Shown one piece after another: positions 32,605 to 43,366 of a stretch of DNA of 64,000 nucleotides. Made by a program: the position numbers and the translations under genes. The first letter of the stretch is position 1, and every line of letters begins with the position of its first letter. The notes beneath the pieces are model-generated. The model was given only the letters and a program-made list of their open reading frames with translations. It was not told the DNA's origin and ran no database searches. Source of the DNA: Plazaster borealis (Eukaryota; Echinodermata; Asteroidea; Forcipulatida; Labidiasteridae); assembly GCA_021014325.1 (NCBI GenBank), contig CM037460.1, positions 25,644,544 through 25,708,543 of the forward strand, read 5' to 3'.

Positions 32605-32676
32605 GCCCATCAAAGCAAGCTACGTCAGTGAAACCAGAAAGAGTAAACCCTCGAAAGGGAGACCAAACAAGCCATG
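32605..32676 (+). CDS. Linker exon (GPSKQATSVKPE type, short)
   Basis: 72 nt, acceptor TTCTTTCAG, donor ATG|GTAGGA, phase 1/1. It encodes PSKQATSVKPERVNPRKG then DQTSH. It is shorter than its paralogues by 15 nt at the 3' end, which preserves frame. Confidence 0.68.
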
Positions 32677-33260
32677 GTAGGAATAATCAAATAAATTTTA
32701 TTTAACCAAAACAATCAATTTCATCAAACAGGATTTATGTAAATTGATCAAACCTTTAAAAAAGGACACATTTCAGGGAATGTAGAATTTTTTGATGCGC
32801 AACTTGTAATAGTTGTTATGATATCATAATTTCTGCCATTACATCATATACGAAACAGCGTTGTATACCAGTGTTGTAGTACTCGTACTCGGTACTTGGT
32901 ACTCGAGTAGTTTTAAAGTTACTCGTATATTCGTACTCGGATAGCAATGTAGGCCCACTCCCCTCATTGTGTCATTGTTTGGCACCAACTAATAATCATA
33001 AGCATCTTGATCTCATGATATCATTTAAAATGATTGGTATAATGGTTGAATACAAAATGTATGAACGACTATTGACCTAAAGGTTTCGTGTTTTTTTTTT
33101 ATACCAGACAAATAGCAAATAATTTCTAGTATGATGTTCACATTCAAGAGAAAAGTACAATGTGTATAAGAAAGCTGTCAATCATTACATCACTAGTTGG
33201 TTTGATTTACTATATCGAAATTAGCACATAATAATTGATAAAGTAATGTTTTCTGTTAAG

Positions 33261-33600
33261 GTTATGCACACACATCGCCAAGAGCAGATAACACGGGCAA
33301 AGTTCACAGTAGACAGTCATCAGAACATCCGTCAACATTTTCCGATACATCAGGTATTGATGAGAAAATGTTACGAGTCCTAGCTGAGAATATTGGGAAA
33401 GATTGGAAGCGACTTGCCATTTCTTTGGGTTTTAGTGCTGCAAATATTGAAACATTTTAACTCGATTACAGAAATGACCTCGATAAAGCACCTTTCTGAT
33501 GTTTCTTATCTTGGGCAAGAAAGCAAACGAACCAACAGGAAGTTAAAGACGGGTTGACTGTTTCTTTGTGCCTTTGTTTTTGTCCCAAGTTTGGCGAGAA
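33261..33600 (+). pseudogene. Linker plus Death-domain exon with stops
   Basis: Acceptor CTGTTAAG, linker (YAHTSPRADNTGKVHS...), then a Death domain (KMLRVLAENIGKDWKRLAIS) stopped by TAA at 33458-33460 and shifted afterwards. It is the paralogue of 13881-14215, sharing the same odd downstream tail (TTTGTGCCTTTGTTTTTGTCCCA). Confidence 0.75.
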
Positions 33601-33654
33601 AAGGGTCGGATTGTCAGATTGCCATTGTAATGTATTATCCATCTATTCTTTCAG

Positions 33655-33741
33655 GCCCATCAAAACAAGATACGTCAGTGAAACCAGAAAGAGTAAATCC
33701 TCCAAAGGGAGACCAGACAAGCTTTCAACGACAACCCCATG
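33655..33741 (+). CDS. Linker exon (GPSKQDTSVKPE type)
   Basis: 87 nt, acceptor TTCTTTCAG, donor CATG|GTATGA, phase 1/1. Paralogue of 14494-14580, including about 190 bp of flanking intron and a following SINE fragment. Confidence 0.7.
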
Positions 33742-33969
33742 GTATGAATATTAAAATAAACTTTATTTAACCAAAAACGATCAATTTTATTTAGGGAAAG
33801 GCAGCGTAGTGTCATAGTTTTGAAACATTTTTGTAATGAATCCAGAATCAAAAGAATTGCAAAGTCACAAAAGTTCCTGCTCTTTAAAAAAAACATTTCC
33901 TGAAAAACAGCGGTACCTGAAGTCTTGTAATAAAACCTTTTCCATTGCATTGGTCAACTAAAAAATACA

Positions 33970-34055
33970 ATTTCGTTCTTCGGATGGGACGTAAAGCTGT
34001 TGTTCCGTGTGTTGTGTAAATGCACGTAAAAAAAAACCAGTACACATTATGCTTC
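33970..34055 (+). repeat. SINE fragment
   Basis: TTCTTCGGATGGGACGTAAAGC...GTGTTGTGTAAATGCACGTAA, a truncated copy of the tRNA-Leu SINE body at the same relative place as 14815. Confidence 0.65.
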
Positions 34056-34111
34056 AGAAGATATAATTTTTAATAAACTACCACAGCTAAATTTAAATCT
34101 TTGTATTTGTC

Positions 34112-34314
34112 TTAAAGGTATCGTACACGTTTGGTAATGACTCAAAACAAATATTAGCATAAAACTTACTTACTTACTTGGAGTAGTTTCCTACAATTAT
34201 TTATATTATTTACAATTATTTATACTATCAACAGCTCTTCGTTGCTTGTTACCAAGTAAGTTTTTATGCTAATATTTGTTTTGAGTCATTACCAAACGTA
34301 TACGATACCTTTTA
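34112..34314 (+). repeat. TTAA miniature element
   Basis: TTAAAGGTATCGTACACGTTTGG...CCAAACGTATACGATACCTTT. It is internally shortened to about 200 bp, and the right TTAA is altered. Confidence 0.75.
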
Positions 34315-34353
34315 GTAATCAATCATTGACACTGTTTCCATCTCTAAAAGCAG

Positions 34354-34674
34354 GGAACACGGACGAAGTTCACAGTGGACAGTCATCGGAACATCAGTCA
34401 ACATCATCCGATACATCAGGTATTGATGAGAAAATGTTACGAGTCCTAGCTGGGAATGTTGGGAAAGATTGGAAACGACTTGCCACTCATTTGGGTTTTA
34501 GTGCTGCAAAGATTGAAACATTTGAACTCGATTACCGAAATGACCTCGAAGAAAGTGTCTTTCAAATGATGCTCAATTGGGCAAGACAGCAAACAGACAA
34601 TAAGAAAATTACTGATGGGTTGGCGAAAGCGTTTGAAGAAATCGGCCGTAAAGATTTGGTCAACAAAATAACGA
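34354..34674 (+). CDS. Linker plus Death-domain exon, last before NACHT (intact)
   Basis: 321 nt, acceptor TAAAAGCAG, donor ACGA|GTAAGT, phase 1/1, open throughout. A short linker (NTDEVHSGQSSEHQSTSSDT) leads into a full Death domain: KMLRVLAGNVGKDWKRLATH, FSAAKIETFELDY, SVFQMMLNWARQQ and a C-terminal IGRKDLVNKITS. Phase matches the NACHT exon at 36151, so Death domain followed by NACHT-LRR is the natural product. This is the standard Death-NACHT-LRR arrangement known from echinoderm NLRs. Confidence 0.88.
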
Positions 34675-35172
34675 GTAAGTACAACACTCATTTTGTTGTT
34701 TTTGTCCCTTACAAAAAAAAGGGAACTGAGGCATGTGATTTCTCAGGTTGTTTCCTCAAATCTTGCACCTTCTTGAAAGACGTAAAGCAATCACCAAAAA
34801 GGGAGAAAGAATTACATGAAGTCCACATTATTGCCAAACCTGTAGTTTTGTTTTTCGAGAGAGGCACAGAGTCTGTAAACCTCCTGAATTGTAAACATGC
34901 ATGGGAGGTTCTGGGTCTAAAAGGGGGGAACCTATAGGTCCTCAAGCTACTTTTGGGGGAATGTTCACATTCCTCAAATATCATCCCTGGCAACTGTGTT
35001 TTGAAAGTCTTCATGGGCTACTTTGATCAAGCCTCCAAATTCACAAATATTGTTTAACCTTCTCCCCGTAAGGCTTCATGTTATTTTGTGCATTTAGTTT
35101 CGTTATTTTCATTCAAAATCGTTGCGGTTATTTGATGACGGTTTTTGATAAAACATGCTTGCAAAAATTGCA

Positions 35173-36131
35173 TTAAAGGCACCTGGCAGTGGTATTTTGT
35201 CAAAATAAAGCTTTTGTCGTTAATATATACATTGTTATGAGTGGAATGTGAATAAACAATTAACTAAGGTTTAAAAATTGTGGGGTTTTTTTAATCACAA
35301 ATTTAAAAATAGGCCCCGTTTACATGGTGCTGTTCGTGACGTCAATCGAGGCGCGGGATATTGGAAGAGAAAATGTGTAGTCTGGCCCTGTACATTACGT
35401 CTGGGTACCTGATCAGTATGATGCGTTTTCGTATTCGGACGTCATCCAATGCAATCCTAGGACAGCTGTGTACAGTCGACGTTTATACGAGGTTTTTCAC
35501 CGGTCCCGAACTGTCCCATGCGCGTTTCTATGTCTTAAAAAACGGAAGATACGAGCACGGTCATAACGAGAACACGGATAATACGAGGTATTCGAGCGGC
35601 CCCGTGATGACAACGGATCGGCGCGCCGCGGCGCGGCATACAGCTCAAGTCGATCCGAACACCAGAAACATGTTCGCTGCAGCGCTGAAAACGATGTCGG
35701 AGCGGACCACTTTGCCCTCGTTAGCCTGACTTTCGATGCCCGTAACTGCCTATATTTGGGATCTGCATGAAACAAATGCTAACTGACCCCATCTTTAGTC
35801 GATTTGCTGCATACAGCAGCAATACACCTGGTCGGCATTGCCGGAAAAATGCACAAAAAATTCCTTTTTTGGGATAACCAAACGAAACGTACAAGCTCAC
35901 TGCTTGCACGTAAATGCAGGCAAGTTCGAGGGGGGTCGATGTTCGATCGCGGCGAAGTCTGCCTCGATTGACGTCACTAAAAGGGATGGGCGGAGTCACC
36001 CTCAAACAACTTTATCATTTTTTTTAACATATAAATCGTGACAAACAATTACTCAAAAAATTGTTTTATTGTTAATATACATATACTCTTCTATAAAAAA
36101 AATTTTAAAAACTATTTCCAGGTGCCTTTAA
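35173..36131. mobile_element. TTAA-flanked 0.96 kb element in the last intron
   Basis: Ends TTAAAGGCACCTGG and CCAGGTGCCTTTAA. Inside is a nested inverted repeat (GTGACGTCAATCGAGGC at about 35337 against GCCTCGATTGACGTCAC at about 35959) around GC-rich sequence. It ends only 19 bp before the NACHT exon, so it touches the branch point/polypyrimidine region. The frame at 35361-35729 is inside it and looks non-genic. Confidence 0.65.
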
Positions 36132-36150
36132 ACAAATATTTTTTTTACAG

Positions 36151-39100
36151 ATGTCAAGGGGATATCACTCAACATTGAGGCGTGTGGTGAAACTTTGGTG
36201 AGTCATTACAAAGAGACAATGAAAGTGAACACACATCCGATGGAGAAGGATATGGCTATTGATATGGATGAACTCTTTGTTAGTTTAGAACTTTTGCAAG
36301 AAACCAACAAACCTGATCAGCCGATCAAATTGCAGCCAGACGCCATTAAGGAAAAGCATAGCGATGCAATGCCAAAAGAAAACAAGATTCCTGAATTTAA
36401 AGGCGAATACGAGGTCGGTAAAACCCTAACAAAAATTCCCCTCAATTCATACATAGACATGTTAAGCTTGGATAAGAAAAGAATCTTAATCACTGCTGAG
36501 AGTGGGTATGGTAAATCAACGCTTCTAAAAAAGATAGCTTATGACTGGGCTGTTTTACAAAGTGGTACCCACCAACAACAAGACTCACCTCTGTCAAAGT
36601 ATAAGCTTGTCTTCTTGTTGGAAATTAACAAAATGGAGGTCAATTTTAACATTATGGATGAAATATTTTTTCATTTATTGTCGGGAAACGAATTTGAGAA
36701 AGAGAATCTTAAAAATTATATAACACAGCGCCCAGATGAAGTTCTCATTCTTCTTGATGGAGCAGACGAAATCTCCTTTCAGACACTACAAAATGCAACA
36801 GAATACTTCAGTGTTAACAATGTCCTCTCATTCAAGTCTCTTAAACGCTGTAAGGTTATTGTAACAAGTCGTCAGTCTACGGCACTTAAGTTACTCAAGT
36901 GCAATACGGATTATACAAGAATAAACATAGTTGGATTCGATGACAATAAGAAACAAGAATATATCCGTAAATACTTCAGCAATACCGATCCCAAACAAAG
37001 TGGTCATATTCTTTCTGAAATAAACAAGTCTGAAACACTTCGTAGTTTAAGCGAGATTCCTCTGTTTCTTTGGCTGATGTGTTCATCGTTAAGTCATTCC
37101 GAACGTCTACCTGACACGGTTACAGAACTGTTTGATCTCGCAATTGATATATTCTACCGGCAAAAGATTAGCAAAGATTGCACATCCAAACCCTCTGAGA
37201 CAATAACAGAAGAGAGATTTAATGAGCTCATGTCCAAACTTGGGCAGGTTGCACTTGAACGTTTGATGTTAAAAAGTGGGGAAAATTATTTCCTTGCTGT
37301 TGCAGATTTCGATTCAGAGGATTTCAAATTGGGATGTGATGTCGGCTTACTAACTCCAGTCAAATTCATGCACGGTATCGATAGGGTTGAACGAGTGAAA
37401 TTCTACCACTTAACAATAATGCAGTATTGTTGTTCCGTGTTCCTTTCTGATTTGGCAGAAACCAATCCTGACAAATTTAATGAGTACTTGTTAACATTGT
37501 TGAAAGGCGACCTAGAAAGAAATGGATACTTGATCCGTTTCTGCAGCGGGAAAAGCAAAAAAGCTGCAGAATATGTTATTGAACTGACCAAAAAGCAGCT
37601 AACAGTTTACAATAAAAACGCCACTGTTGAAAGTGAGAGGTATGTCTGCTTACATAGGATAATGATGTTGGCATTGTTTGAATCCAAGCGAACCCTGGTG
37701 CTAGATGAGTGGGTAAGATTCCCATATGAGCTGAAAGGGGAAGACCTTTTGGCTGCACATTATTTCATTCTAAACCTACCACAACGACAAAAGCTTGTTT
37801 TAGATGATATAACGATAACCTGTCAAAGCAAAACCGACTTAAAACTACTGGAAACTATTAAAGATAGAACAGTGTGTAATTTATCATTACAAATAGTTAG
37901 AGTCAATATGAAAGACCAGTTAAACATACTTAAACAAATGTCTGAACATTTAAAATCATTAACATTGGAAGATTGTCATTTAACCTATGACTCTGTCCCT
38001 CAACTTTTCAAATTAATGAAATCAGCTACCAAATTAGAAAAAGTTGACTTGAGTGGAAACAATTTGCATGGTTTGAAATCAGACAAGATACCTCAAATTA
38101 CTTCCTTGAAAGCCATAATACTGAACGGATGTAAACTAAAGAGTGATGATATTGGGCCAGTTTTCTCCCTCGTTGCTGCTGCAGGCAGTATAAAGACAGT
38201 TTGGCTTGATAAAAATAATCTCCATGGTATTCAGGGAGACCAGATAACTCCTGTTTCTTCCTTGGAGAAATTGTATCTATCGGAGTGCAGTCTGCAGTGT
38301 AGTGATATTGGGCCACTTTTCTCCCTCGTTGCTGCTGCAGGCAGTATAAAGGCAGTTTCGCTTTCTCAAAATAATCTCCATGGTATTCAGGGAGACCAGA
38401 TAACTCCTGTTTCCTCCTTGGTTACATTGTATCTATCGGAGTGCAGTCTTCAGTGTGGTGATATTGGGCAAGTTTTCTCCCTCGTTGCTGCTGCAGGCAG
38501 TATAAAGACAGTTTCGCTTCACAACAATAATCTCCATGGTATTCAGGGAGACCAGATAACTCCTGTTTCTTCCTTGGAGGAATTGTATCTATCGGAGTGC
38601 AGTCTTCAGTGTGGTGATATTGGGCAAGTTTTCTCCCTCGTTGCTGCTGCAGGCAGTATAAAGACAGTTTCGCTTCACAACAATAATCTCCATGGTATTC
38701 AGGGAGACCAGACAAATCCTGTTTCTTCCTTGGAGGAATTGTATCTATCGGAGTGCAGTCTGCAGTGTGGTGATATTGGGCCAGTTTTCTCCCTCGTTGC
38801 TGCTGCAGGCAGTATAAAGACAGTTTCGCTTTCTCAAAATAATCTCCATGGTATTCAGGGAGAACAGATAACTCCTGTTTCTTCCTTGGAGGAATTGTAT
38901 GTAAGGGAGTGCAGTCTGCTGTGTGGTGATATTGGGCCACTTTTCTCCCTCGTTGCTGCTGCAGGCAGTATAAAGACAGTTTCGCTTCACAACAATAATC
39001 TCCATGGTATTCAGGGAGACCAGATAACTCCTGTTTCTTCCTTGGATAAATTGTCCCTAGATGATTGCAGTCTGCTGTGTGGTGACATTGGGCCAGTTTT

Positions 39101-41234
39101 CTCCCTCGTTGCTGCTGCAGGCAGTATAAAGACAGTTTGGCTTAATAAAAATAATCTCAATGGTATTCAGGGAGACCAGATAACTCCTGTTTCTTCCTTG
39201 GATGAATTGTTACTAGAGGAGTGCAGTCTGCTGTGTGGTGATATTCGGCAAGTTTTCTCCCTCGTTGCTGCTGCAGGCAGTATAAAGACAGTTTCGCTTT
39301 CTAAAAATAATCTCCATGGTATTCAGGGAGACCAGATAACCCCTGTTTCTTCCTTGGATGAATTGTCCCTAGAGGAGTGCAGTCTGCTGTGTGGTGATAT
39401 TGGGCCAGTTTTCTCCCTTGTTGATGCTGCAGGCAGTGTAAAGACAGTTTGGCTTAACAACAATAATCTCCATGGTATTCAGGGAGACCAGATAACTCCT
39501 GTTTCTTCCTTGGAGGAATTGTATCTATCGGAGTGCAGTCTGCTGTGTGGTGACATTGGGCAAGTTTTCTCCCTCGTTGCTGCTGCAGGCAGTATAAAGA
39601 CAGTTTGGCTTAATAAAAATAATCTCCATGGTATTCAGGGAGACCAGATAACTCCTGTTTCTTCCTTGGAGGAATTGTATCTATCGGAGTGCAGTCTGCT
39701 GTGTGGTGATATTCGGCAAGTTTTCTCCCTCGTTGCTGCTGCAGGCAGTATAAAGACAGTTTCGCTTTCTAAAAATAATCTCCATGGTATTCAGGGAGAC
39801 CAGATAACCCCTGTTTCTTCCTTGGATAAATTGTCCCTAGAGGAGTGCAGTCTGCTGTGTGGTGATATTGGGCCAGTCTTCTCCCTTGTTGATGCTGCAG
39901 GCAGTATAAAGACAGTTTGGCTTAACAACAATAATCTCCATGGTATTCAGGGAGAACAGATAACTCCTGTTTCTTCCTTGGAGGAATTGCATGTAAGGGA
40001 GTGCAGTCTGCTGTGTGGTGATATTGGGCCAGTTTTCTCCCTCGTTGCTGCTGCAGGCAGTATAAAGACAGTTTCGCTTCACAACAATAATCTCCATGGT
40101 ATTCAGGGAGACCAGATAACTCCTGTTTCTTCCTTGGATAAATTGTCCCTAGATGATTGCAGTCTGCTGTGTGGTGACATTGGGCCAGTTTTCTCCCTCG
40201 TTGCTGCTGCAGGCAGTATAAAGACAGTTTGGCTTAACAACAATAATCTCCATGGTATTCAGGGAGACCAGATAACTCCTGTTTCTTCCTTGGATGAATT
40301 GTTACTAGAGGAGTGCAGTCTGCTGTGTGGTGATATTCGGCAAGTTTTCTCCCTCGTTGCTGCTGCAGGCAGTATAAAGACAGTTTCGCTTTCTAAAAAT
40401 AATCTCCATGGTATTCAGGGAGACCAGATAACCCCTGTTTCTTCCTTGGATAAATTGTCCCTAGAGGAGTGCAGTCTGCTGTGTGGTGATATTGGGCCAG
40501 TTTTCTCCCTTGTTGATGCTGCAGGCAGTATAAAGACAGTTTGGCTTAACAACAATAATCTACATGGTATTCAGGGAGACCAGATAACTCCTGTTTCTTC
40601 CTTGGAGGAATTGTATCTATCGGAGTGCAGTCTGCTGTGTGGTGACATTGGGCCAGTTTTCTCCCTCGTTGCTGCTGCAGGCAGTATAAAGACAGTTTGG
40701 CTTAATAAAAATAATCTCCATGGTATTCAGGGAGACCAGATAACTCCTGTTTCTTCCTTGGATGAATTGTTACTAGAGGAGTGCAGTCTGCAGTGTGGTG
40801 ATATTCGGCAAGTTTTCTCCCTCGTTGCTGCTGCAGGCAGTATAAAGACAGTTTCGCTTTCTAAAAATAATCTCCATGGTATTCAGGGAGACCAGATAAC
40901 CCCTGTTTCTTCCTTGGATAAATTGTCCCTAGATGATTGCAGTCTGCTGTGTGGTGACATTGGGCCAGTTTTCTCCCTCGTTGCTGCTGCAGGCAGTATA
41001 AAGACAGTTTGGCTTAACAACAATAATCTCCATGGTATTCAGGGAGACCAGATAACTCCTGTTTCTTCCTTGGATGAATTGTTACTAGAGGAGTGCAGTC
41101 TGCTGTGTGGTGATATTCGGCAAGTTTTCTCCCTCGTTGCTGCTGCAGGCAGTATAAAGACAGTTTCGCTTTCTAAAAATAATCTCCATGGTATTCAGGG
41201 AGACCAGATAACCCCCTGTTTCTTCCTTGGATAA
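36151..41234 (+). CDS. NACHT-LRR exon of Ubl/Death-domain NLR
   Basis: A single giant exon after the acceptor TTTTTTACAG, phase 1. Residues below count from the Met at 36195. A pre-NACHT helix region (ELFVSLELLQETNKPDQPI) precedes the NACHT ATPase. The P-loop is AESGYGKST at 101-109, with the first loop glycine replaced by Ala. Walker B is LLDGADEI near 187-193 and the sensor KVIVTSR near 220. The conserved Pro block SEIPLFLWLM is near 284, then winged-helix and helical parts to about 540. Diverged LRRs follow (about 540-675), then a tandem array of 52-residue LRR units from 38221. A C5 run at 41212-41216 (C4 in sister repeats) shifts the frame to a stop at 41232-41234. Cytosolic pattern receptor by family. 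Confidence 0.93.
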
Positions 41235-41522
41235 ATTGTCCCTAGAGGAGTGCAGTCTGCTGTGTGGTGATATTGGGCCAGTTTTCTCCCTTGTTGATGC
41301 TGCAGGCAGTATAAAGACAGTTTGGCTTAACAACAATAATCTCCATGGTATTCAGGGAGACCAGATAACTCCTGTTTCTTCCTTGGAGGAATTGTATCTA
41401 TCGGAGTGCAGTCTGCTGTGTGGTGACATTGGGCCAGTTTTCTCCCTCGTTGCTGCTGCAGGCAGTATAAAGACAGTTTGGCTTAATAAAAATAATCTCA
41501 ATGGTATTCAGGGAGACCAGAT
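38221..41522 (+). repeat. 156-bp LRR repeat array, 22 units before the insertion
   Basis: Units start at 38221 and recur every 156 bp exactly (for example 39001, 39781, 40561) until the one-base insertion moves later units by one. Each codes NNLHGIQGDQITPVSSL, then a variable EELYLSEC/DELLLEEC/DKLSLDDC/EELYVREC block, SLLCGDIG, FSLVAAAGSIKTV, and a variable SLSQ/SLHN/WLNK/WLNN end. Block order repeats at a higher level: units 5-9 resemble 12-16, and 13-16 resemble 18-21. Two more units and a cap lie beyond the retrotransposon. Confidence 0.93.
41217..41522 (+). pseudogene. LRR repeats after the frameshift
   Basis: The LRR array continues in the next frame (KLSLEECSLLCGDIGPVF...) for two units and breaks at GIQGDQ where the second retrotransposon is inserted. 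Apart from the one-base shift there are no other defects here. Confidence 0.85.
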
Positions 41523-41684
41523 TGTAATATATTGGGGGTTCAAGTCAATTACACGAGATACAAAGATGGCTACCATTTATAAGAACGCTTTTATTCGTCA
41601 ACTACTCATTAGCATAATCTCACCAACAGAGGGCTCACTTTAAGTATTACAGTGTCTCATTACAAAGTTGCTGTGTATACTACA
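41523..41684 (-). repeat. 3' LTR of Ty3/gypsy element 2
   Basis: 162 bp, identical by eye to 46173-46334. Confidence 0.93.
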
Positions 41685-41697
41685 CTCCTCCCCCCTT
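41685..41697 (-). other. Polypurine tract of element 2
   Basis: On the - strand AAGGGGGGAGGAG directly precedes the 3' LTR. Confidence 0.85.
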
Positions 41698-41987
41698 AAA
41701 CATACTGTCACCCCGTGAGTGAATAGTGCAAGACATTTAAAAGAAACCATATCCAGGTATTTTGTCGTTATGCAATAAGTATGTTATTATTACTGTTTAC
41801 CGGAGCACCTTCTAAAGTTAGCTGTTTACTACAACATAAACTATCATCAAATTAACTTAAATTTGCCTTGATTTTGTTTTCTTTCTTCCTTTTGTGTAAA
41901 CTTAACAATCAAAAATAAAATGTAGCCTGTGTTGTTTTAATCTGATACTGCTTTATCACTGACTGATTTGTTTACTTTTAACTTGGC

Positions 41988-43349
41988 TTACAAATTAAGT
42001 TTAACTGGTGCCTTCCGTACCCTCATAGGATAGCGTCTCCCCAGTGGAACGTCTGGGCTCGGTACGGGTGTGAGTACAGGTACAGGTGAACTTGTAGGTT
42101 GGGAATCACCTTTACCCTGTGAATCAGGATTTGGTCGAAATTGATTGTTCTCAAAATGCCCCTGTTTTTGTTCACCCCTTTCGTGTTGGCCACTGCGGTG
42201 CACCAAACCTGTATCACTCTGTACTGGATACTCAACCGGTACCTGTAAGTCTGGATAAGTGCTGTTACTGTTGTTAGGAACACCCCTTTCATGTGAACCC
42301 AAAATGTGATCAATGTGTACAAACCGAGTTCTGCCATTGTTGTACATATGTACCAAATATGTTCTTGAACCACAGACTTTTGTAACCTTACCAGGCAACC
42401 ACTTAATCAACCCATTTAGGTTACTCTTAACCCGGACTCTCTGATCAAGTTGCAATGCTCGCTCCTGAACTCGGCCCCTATCATGGTACTCTTTTTGCTT
42501 CTCCTGCTTTTTGTCCACTGTTTGTGCCAAATTAGGCTTCAGTAAAGAAAACCTTGTCCTAGGTTGTCTTTTCAAAAATAAATTAGCAGGTGTTCTACCG
42601 GTTGTAGTGTGTGGAGTATTCCGATACGTAATCAGAAAATTTGCCAATTTGTGATGTACTGACAACTCCCGTTTCCGAGGTTCAGGATCAAGCATTTGCT
42701 TAATGAGCGCTTTTTTTACCACTTGAACAGTCCGCTCAGCGGCTCCATTTGAGGCTGGGTGATATGGTGCCACACGTTTGTGCTTTATACCATTTTTGGT
42801 CATGAACTCTGCAAACTCTTTGGAAGTAAATTGAGGACCATTATCTGATACTATCTCCTCAGGTAACCCATACGCACTAAACGATCTCCTCAATATGTCC
42901 AAGGTTTGACCTGCCGTCGTAGTTCTCATGGGATAAACTTCTACTCATTTTGAGTGGCTGTCTATGACAATAAACAAATGTTGACCCTTCAACTCTGCAT
43001 AATCTATGTGCAGTCTCTCCCACACCCTACTTGGCCACGTCCATGTTTGAAGCGGTGCCAAGGGTGGTGTATTTCTTACTGATTGACATGTTTCACACTG
43101 GTTAACTACATTTTCTATGCCTTGGTCTAACCCCGGCCACCACAAGTAGCTACGAGCCAGCCCTTTCATTCTACAAATGCCAAGGTGCTGCTCATGTAGA
43201 TCATTCAATAATGTACGCCTAAATTTGTCAGGAATTACAACCCGCAACCCCCACAAAATACATCCCTTGTCCACAGACAGTTCATTTTTACGAGAAAAAT
43301 AGGGTTGCATGTCTTTGTCTGAAACATAGTTAGGCCATCCATTCATCAC
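41988..43349 (-). pseudogene. Ty3/gypsy integrase, one nonsense codon (element 2)
   Basis: Read in one frame from 43349. It has the zinc-binding HHCC region (CRMKGLARSYLWWPGLD, QCETCQSVR) and the catalytic core start (HIDYAELKG). A TGA at 42947-42945 sits where a tryptophan codon is usual (after IDSHSK). The core resumes in the same frame at 42929 with SDNGPQFTSKEF and a PYHPASNGAAERTVQ block, then a C-terminal chromatin-tethering-like tail. Frame differs from the preceding RNase H (shift near 43375). Confidence 0.88.
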
Positions 43350-43366
43350 ATTGTCATAGACTCTTG

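Noticed and set aside
35361..35729. 122-codon frame before the NACHT exon
   Set aside because: Located inside a TTAA-flanked element with nested inverted repeats; composition looks non-coding and the opposite strand is also open.
38422..38940. Long - strand frames antisense to the LRR array (also at 39005, 40097, 41336)
   Set aside because: They recur every 156 bp because the LRR repeat is periodic; shadows of the LRR coding strand.
38221..41522. Regular repeats resembling a CRISPR or satellite array
   Set aside because: The period is a multiple of three, the frame is open and the product is LRR; it is a coding repeat.
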